A stretch of DNA of 64,000 nt from a bacterium. GTDB taxonomy: Bacteria; Bacillota; Sulfobacillia; UBA995. Positions 33,681 to 42,287 of the stretch are shown here, one piece after another. The number at the start of each line of letters is the position of its first letter. The first letter of the stretch is position 1. The notes below the pieces were generated by a model. It had not been told where the DNA came from and did no database searches. It worked only from the letters and a program-made list of their open reading frames with translations. The stretch spans positions 62,001 to 126,000 of the forward strand of contig JAVHLP010000001.1 of the NCBI GenBank assembly GCA_031082145.1, in the 5' to 3' direction. Made by a program: the position numbers and the translations under genes.

Positions 33681-33757
33681 TGGTCGGAGCGGTGGGATTT
33701 GAACCCACGGCCTCTTGAACCCCATTCAAGCGCGCTACCAAGCTGCGCCACGCCCCG
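33681..33757 (-). tRNA. tRNA-Pro(GGG)
   Basis: Read on the minus strand the 77-nt segment folds as a cloverleaf: acceptor CGGGGCG paired with the CGCTCCG end, D-loop GCAGCTTGGTAGCGC, anticodon arm CTTGA/TCAAG around ATGGGGT (anticodon GGG), T-arm GTGGGTTCAAATCCCAC and an encoded CCA. The T-loop TTCAAAT and D-stem are standard. GGG reads CCC/CCT proline codons. Confidence 0.95.
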
Positions 33758-33772
33758 AAACTCTCGCGACTC

Positions 33773-33801
33773 ATTATAGCGCATTCGTGCGCCGGCTTCA
33801 A
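33773..33801 (-). promoter_or_regulatory. SigA-type promoter of tRNA-Pro
   Basis: On the minus strand TTGAAG (33801-33796) and a perfect TATAAT (33778-33773) are 17 bp apart, ending 15 bp before the tRNA 5' end. This is one of the best housekeeping promoters seen in the window. Confidence 0.85.
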
Positions 33802-33826
33802 CAAACCCCGGCGGCCGTGTTCGTCT

Positions 33827-34906
33827 TCAGGCTGTCTCCTCGCACGGCAGCAGGTGCAGCGCGTCGGGGTAGAAACTGGCCGTCAGTTTATCCCCGACGG
33901 TCAGCGACCAAGCCCGGACAACATGAGCCGTCAGGTAAGCGCTCACGGTGAGCGGCCCGGCCAAGGTCACCCGGTACAGTTGCCCCTCGAGAGCGACCGC
34001 CGTGACCTTGCCTCGAAACGAGTTCATGCCGTCGCCGGCCTCGTCGCCGCGGTGCAGGAGGACGTCTTCTGAGCGCAGGATGATGTCGACCAACCCCGAC
34101 CGCTCGCGAACAGGCTCAAGGGCCAGAGTAATGCCGTTGACGGCCACGCAAGTTGCGCTGACGACCCTTCCCCTGCCAGCGCACTGGGCACCAAGGAAGC
34201 CGGCCAGCGACAGCGAGGCCGGCCGGCGGAGGACCTGTTCCGCCGGTCCCTCCTGCCGCAGGTAGCCTCCTTCAAGCACGGCGATACGGCCACCCAGGGA
34301 TCGTGCTTCGCTCTGATCGTGGGTCACGAAGACCGCGGTCAAGCCTAGGCGCTCCAGGAGCCCCCCCAGGTCGCTCAGGAAAGCCTGCTTGGCGGGAGCA
34401 TCCAGGTGTGTCGTGGGTTCGTCCAGGAACAGCACTTCCGGTTCTACGGCCAGGCACCGTGCCAACGCGACCTTCTGGGCCTCCCCGCCGGACAGCGCGG
34501 TGGCCGGCCGGTGCTTGAGGTCGGCTATGCCCAGCATGGCGAGTGACCGCTCGACGCGTCCGGCCACCTCGGCGGCTGGGAGGCCGCGGAGGCGAAGGCC
34601 GTAGGCCACGTTACGGTAGACCGTCCCCGCGAAAAGGAGGGGATCCTGGAACACCATGGTCATACTGCGCCTCTGTGCCAGCCGCTGCCCGGGTGTGGCG
34701 GGGAGTTCGCCGCTGAAGGCCACTTGGCCCCGGCCAGGCAGCTCCAGGAGAGCCATGATCCTGAGCAGGGTGCTCTTGCCCGAGCCATTCGGGCCCAGCA
34801 AGGTCACGGTGCCGCCGCGGGGAACGGCCAGATAAGGGATCTGGACGGCGAGCTTGGCCCCATAGCGGTGTTCGACGTCCTTCACTGCAATGGCCGCAGG
34901 CTCCAA
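33827..34906 (-). CDS. tupC: Tungstate/molybdate ABC transporter ATP-binding protein
   Basis: 359 residues. Walker A LLGPNGSGKSTLLRIM, Q-loop MVFQDPLLF, signature ALSGGEAQKVALARCLA, Walker B EVLFLDEPTTHLDA and H-loop VFVTHDQSEA are all present. The C-terminal 130 residues contain TOBE-like strands (ILRSEDVLLHR, GKVTAVALEGQLYRVTLAG), where oxyanion binding may regulate the ATPase. It overlaps the permease gene upstream by 25 bp. Together with TupB and TupA it forms an importer; tungstate rather than molybdate is inferred from the binding protein motif. Confidence 0.9.
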   Translation of the reverse strand: MEPAAIAVKDVEHRYGAKLAVQIPYLAVPRGGTVTLLGPNGSGKSTLLRIMALLELPGRGQVAFSGELPATPGQRLAQRRSMTMVFQDPLLFAGTVYRNVAYGLRLRGLPAAEVAGRVERSLAMLGIADLKHRPATALSGGEAQKVALARCLAVEPEVLFLDEPTTHLDAPAKQAFLSDLGGLLERLGLTAVFVTHDQSEARSLGGRIAVLEGGYLRQEGPAEQVLRRPASLSLAGFLGAQCAGRGRVVSATCVAVNGITLALEPVRERSGLVDIILRSEDVLLHRGDEAGDGMNSFRGKVTAVALEGQLYRVTLAGPLTVSAYLTAHVVRAWSLTVGDKLTASFYPDALHLLPCEETA

Positions 34907-35601
34907 CGTCCAGTCCCCCCTTGCTGTAACATGGTGAGCAGCAGGTTGACGGCAAAGGAGAGACCCAGGAGGATCAGGCCCAGCGCGATGGCCGTCTCGA
35001 AACGTCCCATGCGGACCTCCATCACCGTTGCCGTGGTCAGCACCCGGGTGAGGCCTTTCAGATTGCCGCCCACGATCATCACGGCGCCGACCTCGGACAG
35101 GGCACCGCCGAAGCCGGCCATCACGGCGGCCAGCAGCGGCAGCCGAGCCTCTCCCAGCATGGTCCAGAGCGCCTGGGAGCCGGAGGCGCCTAGCGCCAGG
35201 GATTGCAGGCGGATGCGAGGATCCAGTTGCTGCATCGCGGCGGCGGTCAGCCCGGCGATGATAGGGAAGGCGATGACGAACTGGGCGAGGATCATCGCCG
35301 GAGGGCTATACATGAGCCCGAGCGAGCCCAGGGGGCCGGTGCGCCAGAGCAGGAGGGCCACGAAGAGGCCCACCACCACCGGCGGCAGCCCCATGCCCGT
35401 GTTGACCAGCCCCAGGAGCAAGTTCCGGCCGGGGAACTGCCTCAAGCCAAGCGCAAGGCCTACTGGCAGGCCCAGGGCCAGGGCGAACAGGGTCGCGGTG
35501 CCCGAGACTCTCAGGGTGAGCAGGGTGATCCCTGCCACTTCGGGATCCCGGGTCACTATCAGCAACACGGCCTGCCTGAAGCCGTCAACAAGAAGATCCA
35601 C
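34882..35601 (-). CDS. tupB: Tungstate ABC transporter permease
   Basis: 239 residues with about 5-6 membrane helices. The inner-membrane coupling loop is visible (GASGSQALWTMLGEARLPLLAAVMAGFGGALSEVGAVMIVGGN) with the EAA-like pattern. GLPVGLALGLRQFPGRN near the start matches TupB/WtpB. It lies between tupA and tupC genes, with the tupA stop 9 bp upstream of its ATG 35601. Confidence 0.9.
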   Translation of the reverse strand: MDLLVDGFRQAVLLIVTRDPEVAGITLLTLRVSGTATLFALALGLPVGLALGLRQFPGRNLLLGLVNTGMGLPPVVVGLFVALLLWRTGPLGSLGLMYSPPAMILAQFVIAFPIIAGLTAAAMQQLDPRIRLQSLALGASGSQALWTMLGEARLPLLAAVMAGFGGALSEVGAVMIVGGNLKGLTRVLTTATVMEVRMGRFETAIALGLILLGLSFAVNLLLTMLQQGGTGRWSLRPLQ

Positions 35602-35610
35602 GGTGTCACC

Positions 35611-36405
35611 TCACCTGGCGTTGGGAAAGAACAGCGGCTGGCCGTATCTGTCCACCCCGAACTCGTTGATGATGGCCTGGCCCTGGGGGGAGGTGATGAA
35701 GTCGCAGTAGGCTTCCGCTCCCGCCGCGTCGGCAGCCCCGGTGACCTGGATGACCCCGTAGAAGTTGAGCAGTGCCGCATACTTCTCCACCAGCACCACT
35801 AAGTCGAGGTTGGCGGTGGCCAGGAAGGTCCCCCGGTCGGCCAGGGTGTACGCCTGCTTCTCGGAGGCGATGAGCAGCGTTGAGCCCATTCCCTGGCCGG
35901 TCTCCAGGTACCAGGCCCCGGCGGGACTGACCCCGGCCTCGGCCCAGAGCGCGAGTTCCTTCTGGTGCGTGCCCGAGCGGTCACCGCGGGACACGAAGGT
36001 CGCCTCGCCGGCGATCGCGGCCAGGGCCGCCCGCGGGGCAAGTCCCCGGGTTCCGGCCGGGTCGGTCGGGGGTCCCACCAACACGAAGTCGTTGTACATC
36101 ACATCTCGACGGTCAAACCCATAGCCGGCGGCCACAAAGACATCCTCGGCGGCGCGAGCATGGACGAGAACCACGTCGGCTTCCTTTCGCTCCCCCATCT
36201 TCAGGGCTTCACCGGTCCCGACGGCAATGGTCTTGACCCTGTACTGCGGGTACTCCTCCTCAAAGGCGGCGTTGATCACGTCTAGCAGCCCCGTGTCTGC
36301 AGTGCTGGTGGTGCTGGCAAGGATCAGTGTCGCGGGTTGGGGTTTGCACCCGCCGACCAGGAGAAGAAGGACTGTAAGGCAGACTACTGCCGCGCGACAT
36401 CGCAT
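35611..36405 (-). CDS. tupA: Tungstate-binding lipoprotein
   Basis: 264 residues. A lipoprotein signal with LLLLVGGC, then LILASTTSTADTGLLDVINAAFEEEY, where the TTSTxDTGLL motif is typical of TupA tungstate-binding proteins. VGTGEALKMGERKEADVVLVHARAAEDVFV and RGDRSGTHQKELALW complete the anion site. ATG 36405 has GGGAGGA 7-8 nt upstream; TTG 36423 lies before that site. Preceded by a structured leader (36465-36545). Tungsten supply suggests W-dependent enzymes such as formate dehydrogenase or aldehyde oxidoreductase elsewhere. Confidence 0.92.
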   Translation of the reverse strand: MRCRAAVVCLTVLLLLVGGCKPQPATLILASTTSTADTGLLDVINAAFEEEYPQYRVKTIAVGTGEALKMGERKEADVVLVHARAAEDVFVAAGYGFDRRDVMYNDFVLVGPPTDPAGTRGLAPRAALAAIAGEATFVSRGDRSGTHQKELALWAEAGVSPAGAWYLETGQGMGSTLLIASEKQAYTLADRGTFLATANLDLVVLVEKYAALLNFYGVIQVTGAADAAGAEAYCDFITSPQGQAIINEFGVDRYGQPLFFPNAR

Positions 36406-36464
36406 GCCGTCTTCCTCCCGCAACGAAATTGGCCAGAACCATCGCCGGCTCTGGCACGTGACGG

Positions 36465-36545
36465 ACAGAGCGCCTCCTTTCCGCGATGGGGGGCGAGCCG
36501 GTTTCCCGACTCACCGTTTGCCGGCCTGGACCGGCACGGTTCGCT
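36465..36545 (-). ncRNA. Candidate Moco/Tuco-type riboswitch leader of tupABC
   Basis: In the minus-strand leader about 60-140 nt before the tupA ATG several stems are stacked. ACCGT (36540-36536) pairs with ACGGT (36517-36513) around a GCCGG/CCGGC hairpin at 36535-36520. GAGTCGG-GAAA-CCGGCTC forms a GNRA-capped hairpin at 36512-36495. Then CGCCCCCC pairs with GGAGGCG around a GGAAA element at 36493-36469. This order recalls the molybdenum/tungsten cofactor riboswitch. It fits a tungstate importer. The match was made from memory, without a covariance model. Confidence 0.55.
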
Positions 36546-36645
36546 CCCTTGGGGCGTCCTTTAGGGATGGCGAACTCGGAAGCACAGTATTGAGTTGTGA
36601 GTTGGGTTTTCGACCGGGGAGGCCGAGGATCCTGCCGGCAGGCGA

Positions 36646-36670
36646 AAGGATCACCTGAAAGGTGATCCTT
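36646..36670 (-). terminator. Hairpin after the HU gene
   Basis: A perfect 10-bp stem, AAGGATCACC/GGTGATCCTT with a 5-nt loop, begins 26 bp past the HU stop on the minus strand. It is followed by TTTCGCC rather than a long T-run. It probably terminates HU transcription ahead of the tup leader. Confidence 0.65.
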
Positions 36671-36695
36671 GTCGCCCTATAGACCCGCCACAATG

Positions 36696-36971
36696 CTACC
36701 CGGCGACGGCCTCCTTGAGCCCCTTGCCGGCCTTGAAGGCGGGGACTTTCCGACCGGCAATCTTGATCGGCTTGCCGGTCTGGGGGTTGCGCCCGCTCCT
36801 AGCGGCGCGGGCTCTGACTTCGAACGTTCCGAAGCCAACCAACGATACCTTCTCGCCCTTGCTCAACGCTTCCGTGATCGCGGCGAGAGCTGCCTCAACG
36901 GCTTGAGTCGCGTCTTTCTTCCTGAGCCCGGTCCTCTCCGCGACCATCGCAATGACGTCTGCCTTGGTCAA
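36696..36971 (-). CDS. hup: HU-family DNA-binding protein
   Basis: 91 residues, standard HU length. [21 protein letters not shown] is the helical dimerisation part; [31 protein letters not shown] contains the conserved GFGTFE strand and the RNPxTG arm that intercalates in the DNA minor groove. It compacts the nucleoid and, next to spoIVA, is the usual order in many Firmicutes. TTG 36971 follows GGAAGGAGGTGA. Confidence 0.96.
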   Translation of the reverse strand: MTKADVIAMVAERTGLRKKDATQAVEAALAAITEALSKGEKVSLVGFGTFEVRARAARSGRNPQTGKPIKIAGRKVPAFKAGKGLKEAVAG

Positions 36972-37130
36972 GCAGCGTCACCTCCTTCCCCACCTGCTCT
37001 TAACTGGCACAACGACTTCTGCTTTTCTCTCCGGGAGGGGAAACTCCTTCCTGAACAGCAGAAAAAGTGAGGAGGTAGAGGGAGAAGACGTGACGCCGCC
37101 CTGCAGCGCTGGAGACCGCCGGACGGGGAC

Positions 37131-37171
37131 GACGGCTCCCCGGGGAGGCTCCGCCTCCCTCGGGGGCCGTC
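37131..37171 (-). terminator. GC-rich hairpin after spoIVA
   Basis: Two nt past the spoIVA stop on the minus strand an imperfect stem of about 18 bp (ACGGCCCCCGAGGGAGGC against GCCTCCCCGGGGAGCCGT, 3-nt loop) is seen. There is no T-tract. Probable transcription end or pause structure. Confidence 0.5.
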
Positions 37172-37173
37172 TC

Positions 37174-38655
37174 CTAGATGATGATGCAGATCAGCCCTCC
37201 GCTGCCCTCGTTGATGATCCGGGTCAAGGTCTCCTGGAGCTTGTGCTGGGCATTCTCGGGCATGCGGTACAGCTTGTTGGTCACTCCCTCTAGGACCAGC
37301 TCGTGCAGTGACTTGCCGAAGATGTCGGAGTCCCATATCTTCTTGGGGTCGTCCTCGAACTTGTCCATAAGGTAGCGGACCAGTTCCTCGCACTGTTTCT
37401 CGCTGCCAATGATGGGGGTCAACTCGGCCTCAATGTCGGCGCGGAGCAGGTGCAGGGACGGTGCGCTGGCCTTCAGACGAACGCCGTACTGGCTCCCCCG
37501 CCGCATCAACTCCGGTTCCTCGAAGCTCATGTCGCTCTGGGTGGGCGCCACGATGCCGTAGCCCGTCTCGCGGGCATCCTTCAGGGCTTCGGCGATGACA
37601 TCGTAGTCCCGCTTGGCGCGAGCCAGTTCCCTCATGTGGGTGAGGAGGTCGTGCTTGCCCTCGATGGTGATCCCGCTAACCTCCTGAAGCACCTGCCAGA
37701 ACAGATCCTCGCCGGCGGCCAGTTCCACCGTGGCCACCCCGGTGCCCATCTCCATGCGTCGCAAGGAGGCGGACTCGACGCAGTCGTATGTCCGGAGGTG
37801 CTCCACCGCGCCGTCCACATCGCGCAGGCGGCGGATCCTCCCCATGGCTTCCTCCACCGCCTGCTCGAACCGGCGGCGGAGCCAGTGCCCACGGTCGAGG
37901 GTTTCCACCCACGGTGAGAGATCAACGGTGACCTCTTTGACGGGGAACTCGTAGAGGGCCTGCTCCAAGAGTGCCTCGATGTCCTCGTGGTTGAGGTCGG
38001 CGATGTTGGTCGGGAGGACCGGCACATCGTACTCGGCTTCGAGCTCCCGGGCGAGGTCGAGAGTCTCCCGGCTGAACGGGTTCAGCGTGTTGAGCACGAC
38101 CACGAAGGGCTTTCCCAGCGCCCTCAGTTCTTGAACCACCCGGTGTTCCGCATCCAGGTAGTTCTTGCGGGGCAGGTCGGTGGCCGTGCCGTCGCTGGTG
38201 ACGACGACCCCAAAGGTGGAATGCTCGGTGATGACCTTGGCCGTTCCCATCTCCGCCGCTTCCTGAAACGGGATGTCCTCCTCGTCCCAGGGAGTGCGGA
38301 CCATCCGGGGAGTCCCGTCGTCGTCCTCATACCCGAGGGCCCCGGGCACCGTATAGCCGACGCAGTCCACCAACCGGACCCGCAGGTTGAGGTTGTCACG
38401 GATGGTGATCTCGACCCCGTCGTCGGGGACGAACTTGGGCTCCGTGGTCATGACCCGGCGGCCCGCGCCCGCCTGCGGCATGGCGTCGATCGCGCGCTCC
38501 CGATCGTTGGGATCGACGATGTTAGGCAGCACGAGGAGCTCCATGACCCTCTTGATGAAGGTCGACTTGCCGGTGCGGACGGGGCCGACCACGCCGAAGT
38601 AGATGTCACCTCCGGTGCGCTCGGCGATGTCGCGGAAGACATCGAACTTCTCCAC
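37174..38655 (-). CDS. spoIVA: Stage IV sporulation protein A
   Basis: 493 residues, the usual length. It is the ATP-driven morphogenetic protein that assembles the base layer of the spore coat. An N-terminal TRAFAC-like NTPase has Walker A GVVGPVRTGKSTFIKR, the region RVRLVDCVGYTVPGA with the Walker B Asp, and VTSDGTATDLPR; middle and C-terminal SpoIVA domains follow, ending GSGGLICIII. The C-terminus is the membrane/SpoVM-interacting part in Bacillus. The start is ATG 38655 with AGGAGGG upstream. The upstream minus-strand DNA has TATACATT near 38700, a partial match to a SigE -10, but without a properly spaced -35. Confidence 0.97.
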   Translation of the reverse strand: MEKFDVFRDIAERTGGDIYFGVVGPVRTGKSTFIKRVMELLVLPNIVDPNDRERAIDAMPQAGAGRRVMTTEPKFVPDDGVEITIRDNLNLRVRLVDCVGYTVPGALGYEDDDGTPRMVRTPWDEEDIPFQEAAEMGTAKVITEHSTFGVVVTSDGTATDLPRKNYLDAEHRVVQELRALGKPFVVVLNTLNPFSRETLDLARELEAEYDVPVLPTNIADLNHEDIEALLEQALYEFPVKEVTVDLSPWVETLDRGHWLRRRFEQAVEEAMGRIRRLRDVDGAVEHLRTYDCVESASLRRMEMGTGVATVELAAGEDLFWQVLQEVSGITIEGKHDLLTHMRELARAKRDYDVIAEALKDARETGYGIVAPTQSDMSFEEPELMRRGSQYGVRLKASAPSLHLLRADIEAELTPIIGSEKQCEELVRYLMDKFEDDPKKIWDSDIFGKSLHELVLEGVTNKLYRMPENAQHKLQETLTRIINEGSGGLICIII

Positions 38656-38671
38656 CGCCCACCCTCCTCCC

Positions 38672-38700
38672 TTGGCGAATAGGTCCCAAACCGATAGAAT
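38672..38700 (+). promoter_or_regulatory. SigA-type promoter of the phosphoribosyltransferase gene
   Basis: TTGGCG (38672-38677) and TAGAAT (38695-38700) lie 17 bp apart on the plus strand. Transcription would then begin near 38707, which rules out ATG 38699 as the translation start and favours GTG 38777. Confidence 0.6.
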
Positions 38701-38776
38701 GTATATGGACGCGCACTTGCGGTTATTACCAGATTCGCCAACCGGGAAGGAAACATCGGCTGGAGGGGGCAGGTCT

Positions 38777-39319
38777 GTGGGCTTGGACGACTCCTACGAT
38801 CACCGTCACGATGACGTGGTCAAGCTGTCCTGGGATGACGTCATGCGGCTCTGCCGGGACCTCGCCGTCGGCATCCAGGCCGAATTCGACCCCGACCAGA
38901 TCGTGGGCATCGCCAAGGCGGGGGTTATCCCCGCCGCCATCCTCGCGTCGATGCTGCGAAAGGACTTCTATCCCATACGGCTTTCCCGGAGAGAGAAGGA
39001 TCGTGTGGTCCGGGGGAAACCCCGCCTGCTGGTGCCTCTGACCGAGGACGTCCGGGGCAAGAAGGTGCTGATCGTTGATGAGATCAGCGCCACCGGCGAG
39101 ACGCTCAAACTGGCCGTGCAGGAGGCCAAGAAGAAGGGCGCCCGGACGGTGAAGACGGCTACTCTCTACGTGCACTCCGACAGTTTTCGACCCAACTGGT
39201 ACGGTCTGGTCAGCGATGCCCTCATCATCCAGCCCTGGGATTTCGAGGTCCTCCAGCAAGGCAAGTTCATAATCCACCCCGAGTACCAGGAGGAGTTCGA
39301 CCGGCTGGCCCGGGAGTGA
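38777..39319 (+). CDS. Type I phosphoribosyltransferase
   Basis: 180 residues. The PRPP-binding motif VLIVDEISATGETLKLAV is clear, with IVGIAKAGVIPAAILASML as the first PRPP loop. The overall layout is that of xanthine-guanine (Gpt-like) phosphoribosyltransferases, with a FRPNWYGL hood region. It likely salvages a purine base or another nucleobase. GTG 38777 is preceded by GGAGGGGGCAGG. The gene converges on gpsA with only 3 bp between stops, leaving no room for a separate terminator. Confidence 0.88.
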   Translation: MGLDDSYDHRHDDVVKLSWDDVMRLCRDLAVGIQAEFDPDQIVGIAKAGVIPAAILASMLRKDFYPIRLSRREKDRVVRGKPRLLVPLTEDVRGKKVLIVDEISATGETLKLAVQEAKKKGARTVKTATLYVHSDSFRPNWYGLVSDALIIQPWDFEVLQQGKFIIHPEYQEEFDRLARE

Positions 39320-39322
39320 TGA

Positions 39323-40378
39323 TCACCAGTCGGGGGCCCGGAGATCCATCGGGCCCAGTTCTCGGGTGGGCTCGCGGGACATGAGTGCCCTCGCCACCTC
39401 GGCGGGAGCCTTGCCGGCGAAGAAGACCGCGTGGAGTTCCTCCGCGATGGGCATCGCAACTCCTTGCTGGGCCGCCATCCGGCAGGCGGCCCGGGTGGTG
39501 GTGACTCCCTCGACCACCATGCGGAGACTGGCCAGGACCTCCTCCAACGGGAGACCCCGGCCGAGTTCGATGCCTGCCTGCCGGTTACGGCTGTAGCGGC
39601 CGGTGCAGGTGAGTACGAGATCACCGACACCTGACAGCCCGGCGAAGGTCAGCGGGTTGGCGCCCAGGGTCACCCCCAGGCGGGCGATCTCGGCCAGGCC
39701 GCGCGTGATCAGGGCCGCCTGGGCGTTCAGGCCCAGACCCAGCCCTTCCGCCATGCCCACGGCTATGGCGATGATGTTCTTCAGCGCGCCACCCAGTTCG
39801 ACCCCCACGACATCGGGGCTCACGTAGACCCGGAAGGCCTTGCCCGTCAGCAGGCTCTGCCAGGCCTCGGCCACCTCCCGGGACGGGCAGGCCACCACCG
39901 TGGTGGTAGGCAGCCCTCTTGCCACCTCAATGGTGAAGTTCGGGCCCGAGAGCGCGGCCACCGGGAGCCCAGAGGCCAGTTCCTCGCCGATCACCTGGGT
40001 CATCCGGAGCCCGGTGTCGACTTCCAGTCCCTTGCTGCCGGACAGCAGTCTAACACCCGGATGGCAGCGGCCGAGGTGAGGCGCCAGCAGGCGACAGGCC
40101 TCCCTCATGCCGTGGGAAGCGGGCGCCAGGATCACCGCTTCCGCTCCACTCAAGGCCAGGGCCGGGTCGGAGGTGATGGCAATAGCCTCGGGGAGGGTGA
40201 TGCCGGGGAGGCGGTGCGGGTCTAGCCTTGTCATCTCCAGGACCTGGGCATGCTCGGGGCTCCTGGTCCAGAGGGTGACCCGGCAGCCCTGCCGCTCCAG
40301 TAGACAAGCCAGTCCCAATCCCCAGGCCCCAGCGGAGGCGATCGCTACCTTGGGCGGTCTACTTTCGCCTTCGATCAC
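39323..40378 (-). CDS. gpsA: NAD(P)-dependent glycerol-3-phosphate dehydrogenase
   Basis: 351 residues. The dinucleotide loop is ASAGAWGLGLACLLERQG (with A in place of the first Gly of the typical GxGxxG). GSKGLEV, SGPNFTIEVARGLPTTTVVA, ELGGALKNIIAIAVGMAEGLGLG (catalytic Lys) and GLSGVGDLVLTCTGRYSRNRQAG are diagnostic. It makes sn-glycerol 3-phosphate for phospholipids. GTG 40378 overlaps plsY, so plsY and gpsA are coupled for membrane lipid synthesis. Confidence 0.96.
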   Translation of the reverse strand: MIEGESRPPKVAIASAGAWGLGLACLLERQGCRVTLWTRSPEHAQVLEMTRLDPHRLPGITLPEAIAITSDPALALSGAEAVILAPASHGMREACRLLAPHLGRCHPGVRLLSGSKGLEVDTGLRMTQVIGEELASGLPVAALSGPNFTIEVARGLPTTTVVACPSREVAEAWQSLLTGKAFRVYVSPDVVGVELGGALKNIIAIAVGMAEGLGLGLNAQAALITRGLAEIARLGVTLGANPLTFAGLSGVGDLVLTCTGRYSRNRQAGIELGRGLPLEEVLASLRMVVEGVTTTRAACRMAAQQGVAMPIAEELHAVFFAGKAPAEVARALMSREPTRELGPMDLRAPDW

Positions 40379-40961
40379 CCAGCCTCAACTCCTGTCCGGC
40401 CAAGAGGCGCCTTATGTTGGGGAGGTGTCGCAGGTAGATGAACCCGACCGCCAGCACCGCCAGGACCTTGTAGGGAAACGGGCCCGGGGTGGCGAGGACC
40501 AGGAGTCCCCCTACCGCCGACCCCAGTAGGGAACCCAGGGAGGCGTAGCGGGTGATGAGGATCACGGTTGCCGTAACCAGCAGGCCCAGCAGGGCCGCCC
40601 CGGGAACCAGGTAGAAGACGACCCCGGCGGCGGTGGCGACGCCCCTTCCGCCCCGGAAGCCCAGCAGGAACGACCAGTTGTGGCCGGCAATGGCGGCCAG
40701 GCCCGCCAGGCTGGCCCCCCAAGCCCCCGATGCCCCCCCGTAAGTCAAGCCGAGATGGGCCGAGAGGGCACCCTTGCCCACGTCCAGAGCCAGGACAAGC
40801 AGCCCGGGAACCACCCCCAGCACCCTGAAGACGTTGGTGGCGCCGATATTCCCGCTCCCCGAGCGGCGAATGTCCACGCCCAGCAGGCTGCCCGTCCAGT
40901 AGCCGAATGGCAACGACCCGATGCCGTAGCCCACTAACGCCAACAGAAGAACCTTACCCAA
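40359..40961 (-). CDS. plsY: Glycerol-3-phosphate acyltransferase PlsY
   Basis: 200 residues, about five membrane helices. GYGIGSLPFGYWTG, RSGSGNIGATNVFRVLG, GHNWSFLLGFRGGRGVATAAG are the three conserved PlsY motifs. It uses acyl-phosphate to acylate glycerol 3-phosphate, the first step of phospholipid synthesis. TTG 40961 begins beside the Der stop and has GGAGGG 6 nt upstream. Followed by gpsA, whose product it uses. Confidence 0.96.
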   Translation of the reverse strand: MGKVLLLALVGYGIGSLPFGYWTGSLLGVDIRRSGSGNIGATNVFRVLGVVPGLLVLALDVGKGALSAHLGLTYGGASGAWGASLAGLAAIAGHNWSFLLGFRGGRGVATAAGVVFYLVPGAALLGLLVTATVILITRYASLGSLLGSAVGGLLVLATPGPFPYKVLAVLAVGFIYLRHLPNIRRLLAGQELRLGDRRRK

Positions 40962-42287
40962 TCACGTCCCTCCTCGCCGGCCGGCCCGGCGCCGCCTGGC
41001 CCTGAACACAAGGCGCAGAGGCGTCCCCGGGAAGCCGAAAGCGCTCCGGATGCGGTTCTCGAGATAGCGCCGGTAGGAGTCACCCACGCCCTCGGGATCG
41101 TTTACGAACAGGACGAAACGGGGCGGGTGAACTCCCACTTGCGCGGCATAGCTCACCTTCAGATCACGGGGTGGCGGGTTCACGGCCAACGACTCCCGCA
41201 CCAACTCGTTCAGACTGTGGGTGGAGACCCGGCGGCCGTGTTCGGCGGCGGCCGCCAGCGCCGCCGGTATCACCCTGGCGATGCCCTCGCCGGTCAGGGC
41301 GGAGACGGCGAGGGCCGGCGCGTACTCCACGACCGGCAACTCCCGCCTCAGTTCAGCGAGGTACGCGTCCCGGCTGGCGTAGCTCGGGCCGGCCAGGTCC
41401 CACTTGTTGGCCAGGAGTACCGAGGCCCTTCCCATGTCGTGAACCAGCCCGGCAACACGGCGGTCCTGCTCGGTCAAAGGTTGGCTGGCGTCCAACACGA
41501 CCAGGGCGACCTGTGCCCGCTGGATGGCGCGAGCGGTCCGCAGCCCGCTGAAGTACTCGACAGCCTGGCCCCGGCGGGCCCGGCGTCTCAGCCCGGCAGT
41601 GTCGATGAGCGTAACCGGCTCCCCCTCCCAGCTCAGGCTCACGTCCACCGCGTCCCGGGTGGTGCCCGGCCGGGCGTCCACGATAACCCGCTCCTGACCC
41701 AGCATGGCATTCACCAGCGAGGACTTGCCGACGTTGGGCTTACCCACCACCGCCACCGCCGCGGCCAGCACCGGGGGCTCGCCGTCCTCCTCCGGGGGCA
41801 GCAGCTCCACTACCCGGTCCAGCAGTTCCCCCGTTCCCAGGCCGTGTACGGCGGAGACGGGAAGGGGATCGCCCAGACCCAACCCAAGGAAGTCGATCAG
41901 GGACGCGGTGTCCCCGGGGCGGTCGATCTTGTTCACCACCAGGAGCACCGGCTTGCGGGCTTGACGGAGGATCTGGGCAACCTCACGGTCCGCAGGCGTC
42001 AGGCCCTCCCGGCCGTCAACCAGGAACAGCAGTACGTCCGCCTCCTCCACCGCCGCCCGGGCCTGGCGCCCCACCAGTTGGGTCATGTCATCGCCGCTGA
42101 ACGGGTCCAGGCCGCCCGTGTCCACCAGCGTGAACTCCCTCCCGCCCCAGTCAGCGAGGCCATGGAGGCGGTCGCGGGTCACCCCCGGCTCCGCCTCCAC
42201 AATGCTCCGCCTCTCCTGGAGGATCCGGTTGAAGAGGGCCGACTTGCCCACGTTGGGGCGACCGACGATGGCCACGACCGCCTTCAT
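40962..42287 (-). CDS. der: Ribosome-associated GTPase Der (EngA)
   Basis: 441 residues with two G domains. The first has [20 protein letters not shown] and NKID; the second [21 protein letters not shown] and NKWD. A C-terminal KH-like domain (residues 350-430) binds rRNA. It assists maturation of the 50S subunit. ATG 42287 overlaps the stop of the DUF512 gene (ATGA), the usual neighbour in Clostridia. Confidence 0.97.
   Translation of the reverse strand: MKAVVAIVGRPNVGKSALFNRILQERRSIVEAEPGVTRDRLHGLADWGGREFTLVDTGGLDPFSGDDMTQLVGRQARAAVEEADVLLFLVDGREGLTPADREVAQILRQARKPVLLVVNKIDRPGDTASLIDFLGLGLGDPLPVSAVHGLGTGELLDRVVELLPPEEDGEPPVLAAAVAVVGKPNVGKSSLVNAMLGQERVIVDARPGTTRDAVDVSLSWEGEPVTLIDTAGLRRRARRGQAVEYFSGLRTARAIQRAQVALVVLDASQPLTEQDRRVAGLVHDMGRASVLLANKWDLAGPSYASRDAYLAELRRELPVVEYAPALAVSALTGEGIARVIPAALAAAAEHGRRVSTHSLNELVRESLAVNPPPRDLKVSYAAQVGVHPPRFVLFVNDPEGVGDSYRRYLENRIRSAFGFPGTPLRLVFRARRRRAGRRGGT

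Noticed and set aside
38603-38776. N-terminal extension of the phosphoribosyltransferase
   Set aside because: It overlaps the start of spoIVA and lies across a plausible promoter at 38672-38700, so the transcript would begin after ATG 38699.
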